Source: RGIG6353 sp045590615 (GTDB taxonomy: Bacteria > Bacillota > Clostridia > Oscillospirales > SIG627). From it: DNA of 12,580 nt. Positions 5,785 through 12,454 of the stretch are shown here, piece by piece; position 1 is the first letter of the stretch; every line of letters begins with the position of its first letter. The stretch is from positions 1 to 12,580 of the forward strand of contig JAZNRH010000088.1 of assembly GCA_045590615.1 (NCBI GenBank), in the 5' to 3' direction. The notes beneath the pieces were generated by a model. The model ran no database searches. It was given only the letters and a program-made list of their open reading frames with translations, and had not been told where the DNA came from. The position numbers and the translations under genes were made by a program.

Positions 5785-6639
5785 TTACATCTCCACATCA
5801 ACAAATACGGGTGCGTGGTCTGAAAGATAGATATACTCGTCGGTCATATATCTGTCAAAGCGTTTAACCTCAACGTCGCCGAGATTTCTCACGAGTATAT
5901 GGTCGATTGCATCCTCAAAGGGTCTGTGCTCCCAAGCTCCGATGCTGTCACGGAAGGTTGCGCAATAACCGTTGTCCTCGGATGCATATTCGGTTGCAAC
6001 GTTGTGAGCGTGAAGGAAGCCTCTCTCCTTCATTGCATACTGAACAGCAAGAGAGTTATAGTGGTCGTTGAGGTCGCCAACGAGGAATACCGGACATTCT
6101 CCGTATATTTTCTGATACTTCTCAATAAGGTCGATTGCCATAGCAATCTGCATTTTTCTGACCTCGCAAGAGCCTGCACGGTACCAGACGCTCTCGGGGT
6201 TTTCTCCGTTCATCCACCAAAGGTGTGTGGTAACGAAGATGAACACCTTGCCGCTTTCCTTTTCTCTGAACACTGCAAGATTTGCATTCTTGCTGAACGA
6301 ATCGTTGAAATAACCTTCATAGCCTTCAACCGTTTCGGGATAGCGAAGGAAGTCGTGCGCTAAAAGCTCGAGCTTTTCAGCCTTATAGAATATGGGAGTC
6401 ATATTACCCCAGATGAGTGTATAAGGATTTCCGTCGTCAATAAGGTCAGCCATAAAATCGAGCTGCATATCCTTATTGACCTCCTGACCTCCAACTATGT
6501 CGGGCATTATATCACGGAACACCTTTGTGTGTCCCTTCATTCTTACGAGAGACGAGCAGTCCAGACCCTTCTCCTTCCAATAATCGTTGTTAAGGGTGTA
6601 GTTCCATTGGTTTTGAGACATTATGCGAAGCTTTGCCAT
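5785..6639 (-). CDS. Endonuclease/exonuclease/phosphatase (EEP) family protein
   Basis: The 284-residue protein carries the EEP fold's catalytic landmarks in order: SQNQW (Asn10), GGQEV (metal-binding Glu53), TTHLWW (His139), GDLND (Asp189, Asn191), AIDHILV (Asp246, His247) and the terminal SDHAPV (Asp274, His275). All the usual residues are present, so it is probably an active phosphodiesterase or phosphatase using magnesium. The family includes nucleases, sphingomyelinases and inositol phosphatases, and the sequence does not decide which. There is no signal peptide. AAGGAGG lies 8 bases before ATG 6639. It is the first gene of the six-gene operon, about 80 bases downstream of the predicted transcript start. 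Confidence 0.85.
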   Translation of the reverse strand: MAKLRIMSQNQWNYTLNNDYWKEKGLDCSSLVRMKGHTKVFRDIMPDIVGGQEVNKDMQLDFMADLIDDGNPYTLIWGNMTPIFYKAEKLELLAHDFLRYPETVEGYEGYFNDSFSKNANLAVFREKESGKVFIFVTTHLWWMNGENPESVWYRAGSCEVRKMQIAMAIDLIEKYQKIYGECPVFLVGDLNDHYNSLAVQYAMKERGFLHAHNVATEYASEDNGYCATFRDSIGAWEHRPFEDAIDHILVRNLGDVEVKRFDRYMTDEYIYLSDHAPVFVDVEM

Positions 6640-6663
6640 ATCTTTTCCTCCTTAAACGTCAAC

Positions 6664-6705
6664 GCAGAGTTGATGCGTGTTCTGGTAACAGCGTTATAAC
6701 TCTGC
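6664..6705 (-). promoter_or_regulatory. Inverted repeat in the leader of the six-gene operon
   Basis: GCAGAGTT (6664-6671) and AACTCTGC (6698-6705) form a perfect 8-base inverted repeat around a 26-base core, which itself contains CTG-GTAA-CAG (6682-6691). It lies in the 5' untranslated region of the leftward transcript, between the promoter and the first gene. It could be an operator for a regulator or an RNA hairpin. No U-tract follows on the mRNA, so it is not a simple attenuator. Confidence 0.55.
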
Positions 6706-6725
6706 CTTAAGTTTATTACGATAAA

Positions 6726-6754
6726 ATTATACACTCGTTTTTTCGTAAAGTCAA
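6726..6754 (-). promoter_or_regulatory. Promoter of the six-gene operon
   Basis: On the minus strand, TTGACT (6749-6754) and TATAAT (6726-6731) are separated by exactly 17 bases, one mismatch from the housekeeping consensus. Predicted start of transcription is near 6719. Confidence 0.85.
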
Positions 6755-6781
6755 TGGAAAAAAGCACATTTTTTGAAGCTA

Positions 6782-6810
6782 TTGACTTTTTTCTCCCGAC
6801 ATGGTAAGAT
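6782..6810 (+). promoter_or_regulatory. Promoter of the TIR gene pair
   Basis: TTGACT (6782-6787), a 17-base spacer and TAAGAT (6805-6810), preceded by TGG, which gives an extended -10. It faces away from the operon promoter at 6726-6754, the two -35 boxes being 27 bases apart. Predicted transcript start is near 6817, about 30 bases before the first gene. Confidence 0.75.
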
Positions 6811-6845
6811 TAATGTAATAATTTGTCGAAAAACAGAGGTGGACT

Positions 6846-7964
6846 ATGGAGCTTTTATCGAACAAGCAATTTGATATAAACGAATTTTGTGGTCATATAG
6901 TACTGCTGTACACCCCGAGCACAGCTCACGAAGCAGACAAAATCAAAAGCCTGCTCGACGACGAAGGCTATGCCTATATTGCTCTTTCCATAAGTGAGGA
7001 GGAAAGCAACAAAAACGCAGAGGATATGAATATATTTGGCAACTGTTCCTGCCTTATAGCGCTTTTTGACGATGACTTTTTTGAAAAGAAAAACACCTTC
7101 ACAATGGGGCAATTCTGGTATTATATAGGTATTATGCGTTCAAGAATAAAGGACAGCATAATTCCGTACTGTATCAGCTCACAATCCTTGCAGGGCACGC
7201 CCTTACAGGCGCTCGACATTATGAACGACGTCTCACAGCTCAAGGCAACTCTTTCGTCAAAATTCTGTACCAAGGTACTCAAATACAACTACTACGAAAA
7301 TCGGATTGTAAACAGACAGGCAGCAAAAAGAATAGCTCACAGAAGTCTGCACTTAAAATTCCATATTTACGAAAACGCCTTCGAAAATGCACTCGACTAT
7401 TATCAATCGTACTATTCAAGAAGCCTCTCGCCCGAAGAATTTGACGAGCTTCTTATTGAAAAGCTCGTTTCGGGCTGTCGTGTAGTCAGCTTTGGAGACG
7501 AAAAGTTTTTACCACCTCAGATGAGTCCCTACAAGGGCGAAATCCACTCCCGAGTGGCTGACTATCCAAACGTAATATCGGGTAAAAAAAGCTACGTCAA
7601 ATACGATGACGAAATGATAGAGCAGACCGGAATAAGAGCTGAGCTTACAATAGAAATTCTCATGCCCGTACATAAAATTCTGGGCACGTATTTCAAATGC
7701 TTCATTTCGACAAAAAACGATGAATGTCCCGTTTATATGATATTAGCGCTCCTTGAAGGCGACTTTATCACTCGAAATCCCGAGCCTCTGTTCGACCTGC
7801 CCGAGGACCCGTCACATTGGCTTGAAATATATGGCAAGGGCGTACATATAGACAAAGAGGAGCGCAGACTGTATTTTTCATCGGGTCTTGTCGCAAACTC
7901 TGTCGTTATACCCGACGAAGCGCTTGACGTCGGAAATTCGCTCGACTACGTATTCCCGCTTTAA
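6846..7964 (+). CDS. TIR-like protein with probable inactive site, shared C-terminal domain
   Basis: The 372-residue product has an N-terminal flavodoxin-like region (about 16-115) that I read as a degenerate TIR domain. It has a first strand HIVLLYTP, a helix AHEADKIKSLLDDEG, a strand CSCLIALFDDDFFE, then FTMGQFWYYIGIM and a strand SIIPYCI. In the likely alignment with the next protein, catalytic Glu is replaced by Gln89. The middle (about 140-200) is helical. The C-terminal part (about 200-372) contains IEILMPVHKILGTYFKCFIS (269-288), which matches a segment of the next protein, so the two genes look like diverged paralogs. There is no signal peptide or membrane segment. A GAGG site lies 6 bases or so before ATG 6846. 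The next gene follows after 20 bases. I recognise no named family for the C-terminal domain. Possible role: regulatory or sensing partner of the catalytic TIR protein (inference). Confidence 0.75.
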   Translation: MELLSNKQFDINEFCGHIVLLYTPSTAHEADKIKSLLDDEGYAYIALSISEEESNKNAEDMNIFGNCSCLIALFDDDFFEKKNTFTMGQFWYYIGIMRSRIKDSIIPYCISSQSLQGTPLQALDIMNDVSQLKATLSSKFCTKVLKYNYYENRIVNRQAAKRIAHRSLHLKFHIYENAFENALDYYQSYYSRSLSPEEFDELLIEKLVSGCRVVSFGDEKFLPPQMSPYKGEIHSRVADYPNVISGKKSYVKYDDEMIEQTGIRAELTIEILMPVHKILGTYFKCFISTKNDECPVYMILALLEGDFITRNPEPLFDLPEDPSHWLEIYGKGVHIDKEERRLYFSSGLVANSVVIPDEALDVGNSLDYVFPL

Positions 7965-7984
7965 TTCGGGAGATTGGAGCTTTT

Positions 7985-9112
7985 ATGTTAGAATTAAGAG
8001 AAAAACTGCAGGGTAAATTCAATCTCGAAACCAGATTGCTTGCAGAGGAAGAAAAGAAATACTACGGTATTTTTATATCCCACTCCTCCAAGGATAACGA
8101 CAAGTACCTCTTCCCTTTAAGAGAGGCTATGCTTAAAAAAGAGATATATCCCCTTTGTGACAGAGACTTCCTTGAGGGTGGAGATGAATTTCAGGAGAAA
8201 ATAGAAACTGCGCTCGATTGCTATGCAGCCGTAATTATCATAACCGAAAACTCTCTTGTGTCGGATTGGGTAAACTATGAAATCGGCTACCTTACGGGGC
8301 TTGGAAAAACAATTCTTATTTATGACCCCGAAAATCTCTTTACCCACGAGAACAGAAAAAACAACCCTCAAATAAGCACGCTTTACAATCAGCATTTCAA
8401 GAACGTTGGAGCCGTTTATCACACTCTTGACGAGCTCATAACAGCCATCAGCGCTGAAACTCCGTACTCGGATATGTTTTGTGAGGAAAACGATTTTCTT
8501 ACCGTTAACGAGTTCTACGAGAGAATAGACAAGCGACTCGTCTCTGTTATCGTCACTCTTGAAAGCGCTGTTTTCGGAGAGCATTACGATGATTTCAAAA
8601 ATTGTCGCTTCGCCGTTCTCATTCCTAATTTCGGAATGTTCTACGAGGACCACGGAGACGGAATGCATTGCTATGCCAGACGCTCTGCAGAGCTGAAAAA
8701 CGGGCTCTGTCCTACAAGTGGAATGCCGTGCGCACTCGTGGGCAGAAGTGAAATGACCGACGAAAACAAGGAGTGCGTTATACTCAACTATCAAACGTTT
8801 TCGGGTGTTATTCGCAAAAAGGGAGAACCCGACCGACGTGGTGTAATAATGAAGGAATACTGTATTGAGTTTTGTATGCCCCTTCATAAATATTTCGGTA
8901 CGGAATTCAAGTTCATAATAGAATGCGACGACAACAATTCGTACAACAGAATTCTGTCGGCACTCAACGAAGCAGGAATGAATCCAAGCGCTTCAATGAG
9001 CGTAATCGGAGGAAAAATATATCTCTCGCTTCCCGAAAGACGAGGTCAGGGCTTATTCAGACTAAACCACGAATTCAGCAACAATTTCCTTTGTCCAAGC
9101 GTGTTGAAGTAA
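7985..9112 (+). CDS. TIR-domain protein (probable NADase) with shared C-terminal domain
   Basis: The 375-residue protein has a convincing TIR domain at about 26-155. It shows FISHSSKDN (30-38), the CDRDFLEGGDEF loop (58-69), the AAVIIITENSLVS strand (81-93) and S93-x-W95-x-x-x-E99, the motif carrying the catalytic glutamate of NAD-cleaving TIR enzymes. Residues 172-375 form a C-terminal domain I do not recognise; IEFCMPLHKYFGTEFKFIIE (294-313) aligns with the same region of the preceding protein. There is no membrane segment. GGAG lies 5 bases before ATG 7985, and the 20-base gap to the previous gene means one transcript. Bacterial TIR proteins often act in anti-phage defence by depleting or converting NAD, but no known partner (such as ThsA) is nearby. 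NAD cleavage is inferred from the motif. Confidence 0.85.
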   Translation: MLELREKLQGKFNLETRLLAEEEKKYYGIFISHSSKDNDKYLFPLREAMLKKEIYPLCDRDFLEGGDEFQEKIETALDCYAAVIIITENSLVSDWVNYEIGYLTGLGKTILIYDPENLFTHENRKNNPQISTLYNQHFKNVGAVYHTLDELITAISAETPYSDMFCEENDFLTVNEFYERIDKRLVSVIVTLESAVFGEHYDDFKNCRFAVLIPNFGMFYEDHGDGMHCYARRSAELKNGLCPTSGMPCALVGRSEMTDENKECVILNYQTFSGVIRKKGEPDRRGVIMKEYCIEFCMPLHKYFGTEFKFIIECDDNNSYNRILSALNEAGMNPSASMSVIGGKIYLSLPERRGQGLFRLNHEFSNNFLCPSVLK

Positions 9113-9140
9113 AAGCGGCGAGGTTATTTCCTATATGATA

Positions 9141-9182
9141 AAAAGGGCAGTAAAAAACTAAGAGTTTTTTACTGCTCTTTTT
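9141..9182. terminator. Bidirectional terminator between TIR pair and symporter gene
   Basis: A stem of about 15 pairs (9145-9159 with 9163-9177, one G-T pair, 3-base loop AAG) is flanked by an A-run on the left and a T-run on the right. It can end both the rightward TIR transcript and the leftward symporter transcript. The stem itself holds an internal A6/T6 tract. Confidence 0.88.
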
Positions 9183-10556
9183 CTATCCGTTCTTCTTGGT
9201 TGCAAAACGCTCCTTGGTCGTAGTCACGACGTACTTGGAAAGTCCGAGGATACCAATAAGGTTGGGAATTGCCATAAGTCCGTTCATTGTCTCGGAGATG
9301 CTCCATATCAAATCAAGACTGCCCACCGTTCCCACAAATACGAATGCAACGTAAACGACACGGTAAATCAGAATTGCCTTTCTTGATTTATTGAAAAGAT
9401 AGCCTACACTTACCTCTCCGTAATACGCCCAGCCGAGAATTGTCGAAAGCGCAAAAAATACGGTAGCGATAGTAACGCCAACACCACCTACGCCGGGTAG
9501 AATTTTATTAAAGGATGCAATGCTCAAAGCCGAACCGTTGAGCACGCCGTCGTCCCAGAGACCCGTAGTCAATATAATCATAGCCGAAAGGGTACAGATA
9601 ATAACGGTAGTGAAGAAAACCTCAAACATTCCCCAAAGCCCCTGCTTTACGGGGTCATTTGTGCTTGATGCTGCATGAGCCATAGGTGCGCTTCCGAGAC
9701 CTGCCTCGTTTGAGAAAACGCCTCTTGAAAAGCCGTAGTGCATAGCCTTCATAATTCCGTAGCCCAGAACGCCACCCGTAGCAGCCCTGAAGTTAAAGGC
9801 TTCCTTGAATATAAGAGCGAATGCCGAGGGAACCTTGTCTATATTTACAATCAACGCTACCACCGAGCAAACCACGTAAAACACAGCCATAAAGGGCACG
9901 AGCTTTTCGTTGACCGATGCAATACGGCGCATACCACCAAGAATTACTGCACCTGCAATAACGGTGAGAATTACACCTGTGAGCCAGGTCGGTACACCAA
10001 AGGTACTGTCGAGGGCAACAGCAATTGAATTTGACTGAGTAGCATTACCCGTACCGAGACAAGCGCACATCGCAAAGATAGCAAACAAAACGGCAAGCCA
10101 TTTCATTTTCAGACCGTTTTGTATATAGTACATCGGGCCTCCGACCCACTCACCCTCCTCGTTCTTTTCACGATATCTGAGAGCGAGCACAATCTCTGCA
10201 TACTTTGTGACCATACCGAGCAGGGCGCTGATCCACATCCAGAAAACTGCACCCGGACCACCCGACACAATCGCAGTAGCAAGTCCTGCGATGCTTCCCG
10301 TTCCGATAGTGCCTGCAAGAGCTGTAGCAACAGCCTGAAACGGACTGACACCTGCCTTGGATTTCATATGCTGATTTTTAGAAAACATTGCAAGAACAGT
10401 GTTCTTCAGCATATAACGGAATTTACTGAACTGCAAAAAGCCTGTTCTGATTGAAAGATACAAGCCCACTCCTATTAAAAGAGCAAGCATAATGGGTCCC
10501 CAAACAACGTCATTGACTGCGCCGTTAATTTTTGCTATAATCTCCATTTGCGTCAT
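9183..10556 (-). CDS. AGCS-family sodium:alanine (amino acid) symporter
   Basis: The 457-residue membrane protein has about ten hydrophobic segments and the diagnostic AGCS blocks GTIGTGSIAGLATAI, GGPGAVFWMWISALLGM.TKYAE, GGPMYYI, GVFSNEAGLGSAPMAHAA and GWAYYGE. Proteins of this family import alanine or glycine with sodium or protons; the exact substrate is not readable. In the first block, Asn of the usual GTGN is Ser. The start is placed at ATG 10556, but AAGG lies only 3 bases away. ATG 10547 is an alternative, 12 bases from the same site. A longer frame reaching 10613 is rejected because its first codon lies in the promoter. The gene is alone between two terminators. Confidence 0.92.
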   Translation of the reverse strand: MTQMEIIAKINGAVNDVVWGPIMLALLIGVGLYLSIRTGFLQFSKFRYMLKNTVLAMFSKNQHMKSKAGVSPFQAVATALAGTIGTGSIAGLATAIVSGGPGAVFWMWISALLGMVTKYAEIVLALRYREKNEEGEWVGGPMYYIQNGLKMKWLAVLFAIFAMCACLGTGNATQSNSIAVALDSTFGVPTWLTGVILTVIAGAVILGGMRRIASVNEKLVPFMAVFYVVCSVVALIVNIDKVPSAFALIFKEAFNFRAATGGVLGYGIMKAMHYGFSRGVFSNEAGLGSAPMAHAASSTNDPVKQGLWGMFEVFFTTVIICTLSAMIILTTGLWDDGVLNGSALSIASFNKILPGVGGVGVTIATVFFALSTILGWAYYGEVSVGYLFNKSRKAILIYRVVYVAFVFVGTVGSLDLIWSISETMNGLMAIPNLIGILGLSKYVVTTTKERFATKKNG

Positions 10557-10584
10557 ACACCTTGTAATTATAATATTTTCTAAA

Positions 10585-10613
10585 ATTCTACCACTAAACA
10601 AGATATTTTTCAA
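10585..10613 (-). promoter_or_regulatory. Promoter of the symporter gene
   Basis: On the minus strand, TTGAAA (10608-10613), a 17-base spacer and TAGAAT (10585-10590), preceded by TGG, which gives an extended -10. Predicted transcript start is near 10578, leaving a leader of about 20 bases before ATG 10556. Confidence 0.78.
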
Positions 10614-10660
10614 GTATTATTTGTAATTTCAATAATATTTTCGGTATAACCCTCTATCAA

Positions 10661-10695
10661 CAAGAAAAGCCGAAAAGATTTTGTCTTTTCGGCTT
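10661..10695 (-). terminator. Terminator of the transaldolase gene
   Basis: AAGCCGAAAAGA (10667-10678) pairs perfectly with TCTTTTCGGCTT (10684-10695) around a 5-base loop. Read leftward, the stem is followed by TTTTCTTG. It lies about 18 bases after the transaldolase stop. Confidence 0.85.
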
Positions 10696-10712
10696 ATTAA
10701 AAAAAATATTTG

Positions 10713-11369
10713 TTACGCTTTTTTTATCTCGTTTTCCCAATCGCTCAAAAATCTCTCTATTCCAAGGTCGGTCATAGGATGCTTTATCATCTGCTCGATT
10801 ACCTTAAAAGGTATTGTCGCAATGTGTGCACCAAGCTTTGCAGCCTCAATTACGTGAATGGGATTTCTGATGCTGGCTGCAATAATCTCGGTCTTGATGC
10901 CATGCACGTCAAAGATAGTTGCAATATCGTCAATCAGCTCCATGCTATGCATACCCACGTCCTCAATTCTGCCAAGAAAGGGGCTGACGTAGGTTGCTCC
11001 TGCCCTTGCGGCAAGAAGCGCCTGAGATGCCGAAAAAATCAGGGTAACGTTGGTAGGGATACCCTTTTTAGCCAGAATTTTAGTTGCCTTGAGTCCTTCT
11101 GCGCACATCGGTATTTTAATTACAAGATTGGGGTTGTTTATTTTCTCATAAAGCACGAGCGCCTCGTCTACCATTTCCTCTGCCTTGAGCGAGATTACCT
11201 CTGCGCTTATCGGTCCGTCAACTATCTGGGTGATTTCCTTGACTACCTCAACAAAATCTCTTCCCTCTTTTGCAATGAGAGACGGATTAGTGGTAACACC
11301 ACAGATTACGCCAAGCTCGTTTGCTTCCTTTATTTCATTAGTGTTTGCAGTATCAATAAAAAGCTTCAT
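10713..11369 (-). CDS. tal: Transaldolase (TalC/FSA-type short class)
   Basis: The 218-residue product is the full length of the short transaldolase/fructose-6-phosphate aldolase family. It starts MKLFIDTANTNEI and has GVTTNPSLI (24-32), the Schiff-base lysine K85 in NLVIKIPM, IPTNVTLIFS, YVSPFLGR (127-134) and AASIRNP. Glu57 (AEV) and Phe131 match true transaldolases, whereas fructose-6-phosphate aldolases have Gln and Tyr there. I therefore favour transfer of dihydroxyacetone between sugar phosphates in the pentose phosphate pathway. AAGGAGAGG lies 8 bases before ATG 11369. The gene is divergent from a DeoR-family repressor gene whose probable operator overlaps this promoter, so sugar-phosphate-responsive control is likely (inference). 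Confidence 0.92.
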   Translation of the reverse strand: MKLFIDTANTNEIKEANELGVICGVTTNPSLIAKEGRDFVEVVKEITQIVDGPISAEVISLKAEEMVDEALVLYEKINNPNLVIKIPMCAEGLKATKILAKKGIPTNVTLIFSASQALLAARAGATYVSPFLGRIEDVGMHSMELIDDIATIFDVHGIKTEIIAASIRNPIHVIEAAKLGAHIATIPFKVIEQMIKHPMTDLGIERFLSDWENEIKKA

Positions 11370-11391
11370 AAATTATACCTCTCCTTTAGTG

Positions 11392-11420
11392 TTGACAAAG
11401 TTTTTTATAACATGTATAAT
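11392..11420 (+). promoter_or_regulatory. Promoter of the DeoR-family gene
   Basis: TTGACA (11392-11397), a 17-base spacer and TATAAT (11415-11420): a 12/12 consensus match. It overlaps the divergent promoter at 11419-11447. Its transcript would carry a leader of about 75 bases. Confidence 0.87.
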
Positions 11421-11447
11421 TATATGAAGGTGAGCGTTAATTGTCAA
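11419..11447 (-). promoter_or_regulatory. Promoter of the transaldolase gene
   Basis: On the minus strand, TTGACA (11442-11447), a 17-base spacer and TATAAT (11419-11424): again 12/12. Its -10 shares two bases with the plus-strand -10. The two -35 regions form an 8-base inverted repeat (GTTGACAA at 11391-11398, TTGTCAAC at 11441-11448). Confidence 0.87.
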
Positions 11448-11486
11448 CTATTGGCTCTAAAACTTATAAACGCTCAAAAACGCTCA
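11431..11486. promoter_or_regulatory. AACGCTCA motifs, probable operator of the DeoR-family repressor
   Basis: AACGCTCA occurs on the plus strand at 11469-11476 and 11479-11486, exactly one helical turn apart, and on the minus strand at 11431-11438, inside the spacer of the transaldolase promoter. The two downstream copies lie in the leader of the repressor gene. Three copies in the shared control region of a divergent regulator/target pair is the usual picture of a repressor's binding sites. Binding by this particular protein is inferred. Confidence 0.6.
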
Positions 11487-11502
11487 AAAACAAGGTGATA
11501 TA

Positions 11503-12303
11503 ATGTTCAAAAACAATCGTCATAACGAAATTTTGGAAATATTGAAAAAAAGGGGCTGGGCAACGGTCAATGAGCTTAGTGAAGCGTTGTACGCCAGCAA
11601 GCCGACCATCAGGCGAGACCTGACCCGTCTGGAAAACGAGGGCTACCTGAGAAGGAGTCACGGAGGCGCTGTTCTCAACGACGACAAGCTCCACAACAAT
11701 CCCGTAGGCTACAGACGTTCTGAGAAAATGCACGAAAAATTACTGCTGTGCAAGCTCGCATCAACGCTTGTCGGTGAGGGCAATCTGGTTTTTATTGACG
11801 ACTCTACAACCGTCTACCACCTCGCCGACTTTATCAAGGATATAGAAAACGTGACGGTTGTCACAAACGGACTGTCTGTATGCAAGAGGCTATCCGAGAA
11901 TAACGTAAAGACAATTTCCACAGGTGGCAGGCTGGTAAAAAGCTCGGAGGCGTTCGTAGGCTACTTTGCCGAGCAGACGGTGTCGGGCTTTAATGCAGAT
12001 ATAATGTTCTTTTCAGCCGCGGCGATTGATGAAGAGGGAGTTATATCCGACTACTCGGAGGCAGAGACCTCTCTTCGCATCGCAATGAAAAAAAGGAGTG
12101 CCAAAACGGCTCTTTTATGTCTGTCGGACAAGCTGAACACAAAGTCAGAGCTCCGTCTTTTTTCGACAAATGAGCTTGACTACATCGTAACCGACAAGCC
12201 ACTCTGCGACGCCTTTTTGCAAAATTGTAATATGACCGAAGCTGCTCGTGCAGAAGGGGCAATCTTATATAAAAAAGTCGCCTCGGCAGCTGATATTCGC
12301 TAA
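11503..12303 (+). CDS. DeoR-family transcriptional repressor
   Basis: The 266-residue protein has the DeoR winged helix-turn-helix at about 5-57. It contains VNELSEAL and SKPTIRRDLTRLENEGYLRRSHGGAV, the family's recognition helix signature. A C-terminal sugar-phosphate sensor domain (about 75-235) has FIDDSTT (98-103), VVTNGLSV (119-126), STGGRLV (139-145) and SAAAIDEEGV. In this family a phosphorylated sugar binds the sensor and releases the protein from DNA. AAGGTG lies 5 bases or so before ATG 11503. Because it is divergent from the transaldolase gene with shared promoters and repeated motifs, it likely controls that gene and itself. The effector is unknown. Confidence 0.92.
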   Translation: MFKNNRHNEILEILKKRGWATVNELSEALYASKPTIRRDLTRLENEGYLRRSHGGAVLNDDKLHNNPVGYRRSEKMHEKLLLCKLASTLVGEGNLVFIDDSTTVYHLADFIKDIENVTVVTNGLSVCKRLSENNVKTISTGGRLVKSSEAFVGYFAEQTVSGFNADIMFFSAAAIDEEGVISDYSEAETSLRIAMKKRSAKTALLCLSDKLNTKSELRLFSTNELDYIVTDKPLCDAFLQNCNMTEAARAEGAILYKKVASAADIR

Positions 12304-12305
12304 CA

Positions 12306-12344
12306 CACAGGGCTGTAAAAAACATTGTTTTTTACAGCCCTGTG
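12306..12344 (+). terminator. Hairpin terminator after the DeoR-family gene
   Basis: A perfect 18-base-pair stem (12306-12323 with 12327-12344) has a 3-base ATT loop and starts three bases after the stop. The T6 tract lies inside the stem rather than after it (the following bases are CGTTCGGGG), so how it ends transcription is less clear than for the other terminators. Confidence 0.7.
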
Positions 12345-12373
12345 CGTTCGGGGATAGGAAAAAAAGAGGTAGA

Positions 12374-12432
12374 TTGCACGATACTGAAGCGCGTCGCTGT
12401 ACTTATGTACAGCAGTCGCGAAGTTCGTGCAA
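12374..12432. repeat. Large imperfect palindrome
   Basis: TTGCACGA (12374-12381) pairs with TCGTGCAA (12425-12432), ACT with AGT, CGCG (12390-12393) with CGCG (12417-12420), and GCTGTAC (12396-12402) with GTACAGC (12407-12413) around a TTAT loop, separated by small internal loops. It is GC-richer than its surroundings and has no U-tract. It looks like a dispersed palindromic element or structured RNA; it is not tRNA-like. Confidence 0.65.
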
Positions 12433-12454
12433 AACATAAAACAATATAATTAAT

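Noticed and set aside
8117..8887. 256-residue open frame antisense to the second TIR gene
   Set aside because: It is a shadow of a gene with a clear TIR domain; its product shows no domain and no ribosome binding site stands out.
6846..9112. Thoeris system
   Set aside because: A TIR protein is present, but no ThsA-like SIR2/SLOG or other NAD-sensing effector gene is in the window, and the paralogous TIR pair does not match the Thoeris layout.
10557..10613. Longer N-terminus for the symporter, starting at 10613
   Set aside because: That first codon lies in the -35 box and the extra residues precede the predicted transcript start, so they cannot be translated from this promoter.
10710..11498. 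262-residue open frame antisense to the transaldolase gene
   Set aside because: The opposite strand encodes a full-length transaldolase with catalytic residues; this frame is Cys-rich and featureless.
12374..12432. tRNA or known riboswitch
   Set aside because: The fold is one long interrupted stem, without a cloverleaf or any riboswitch core I recognise.
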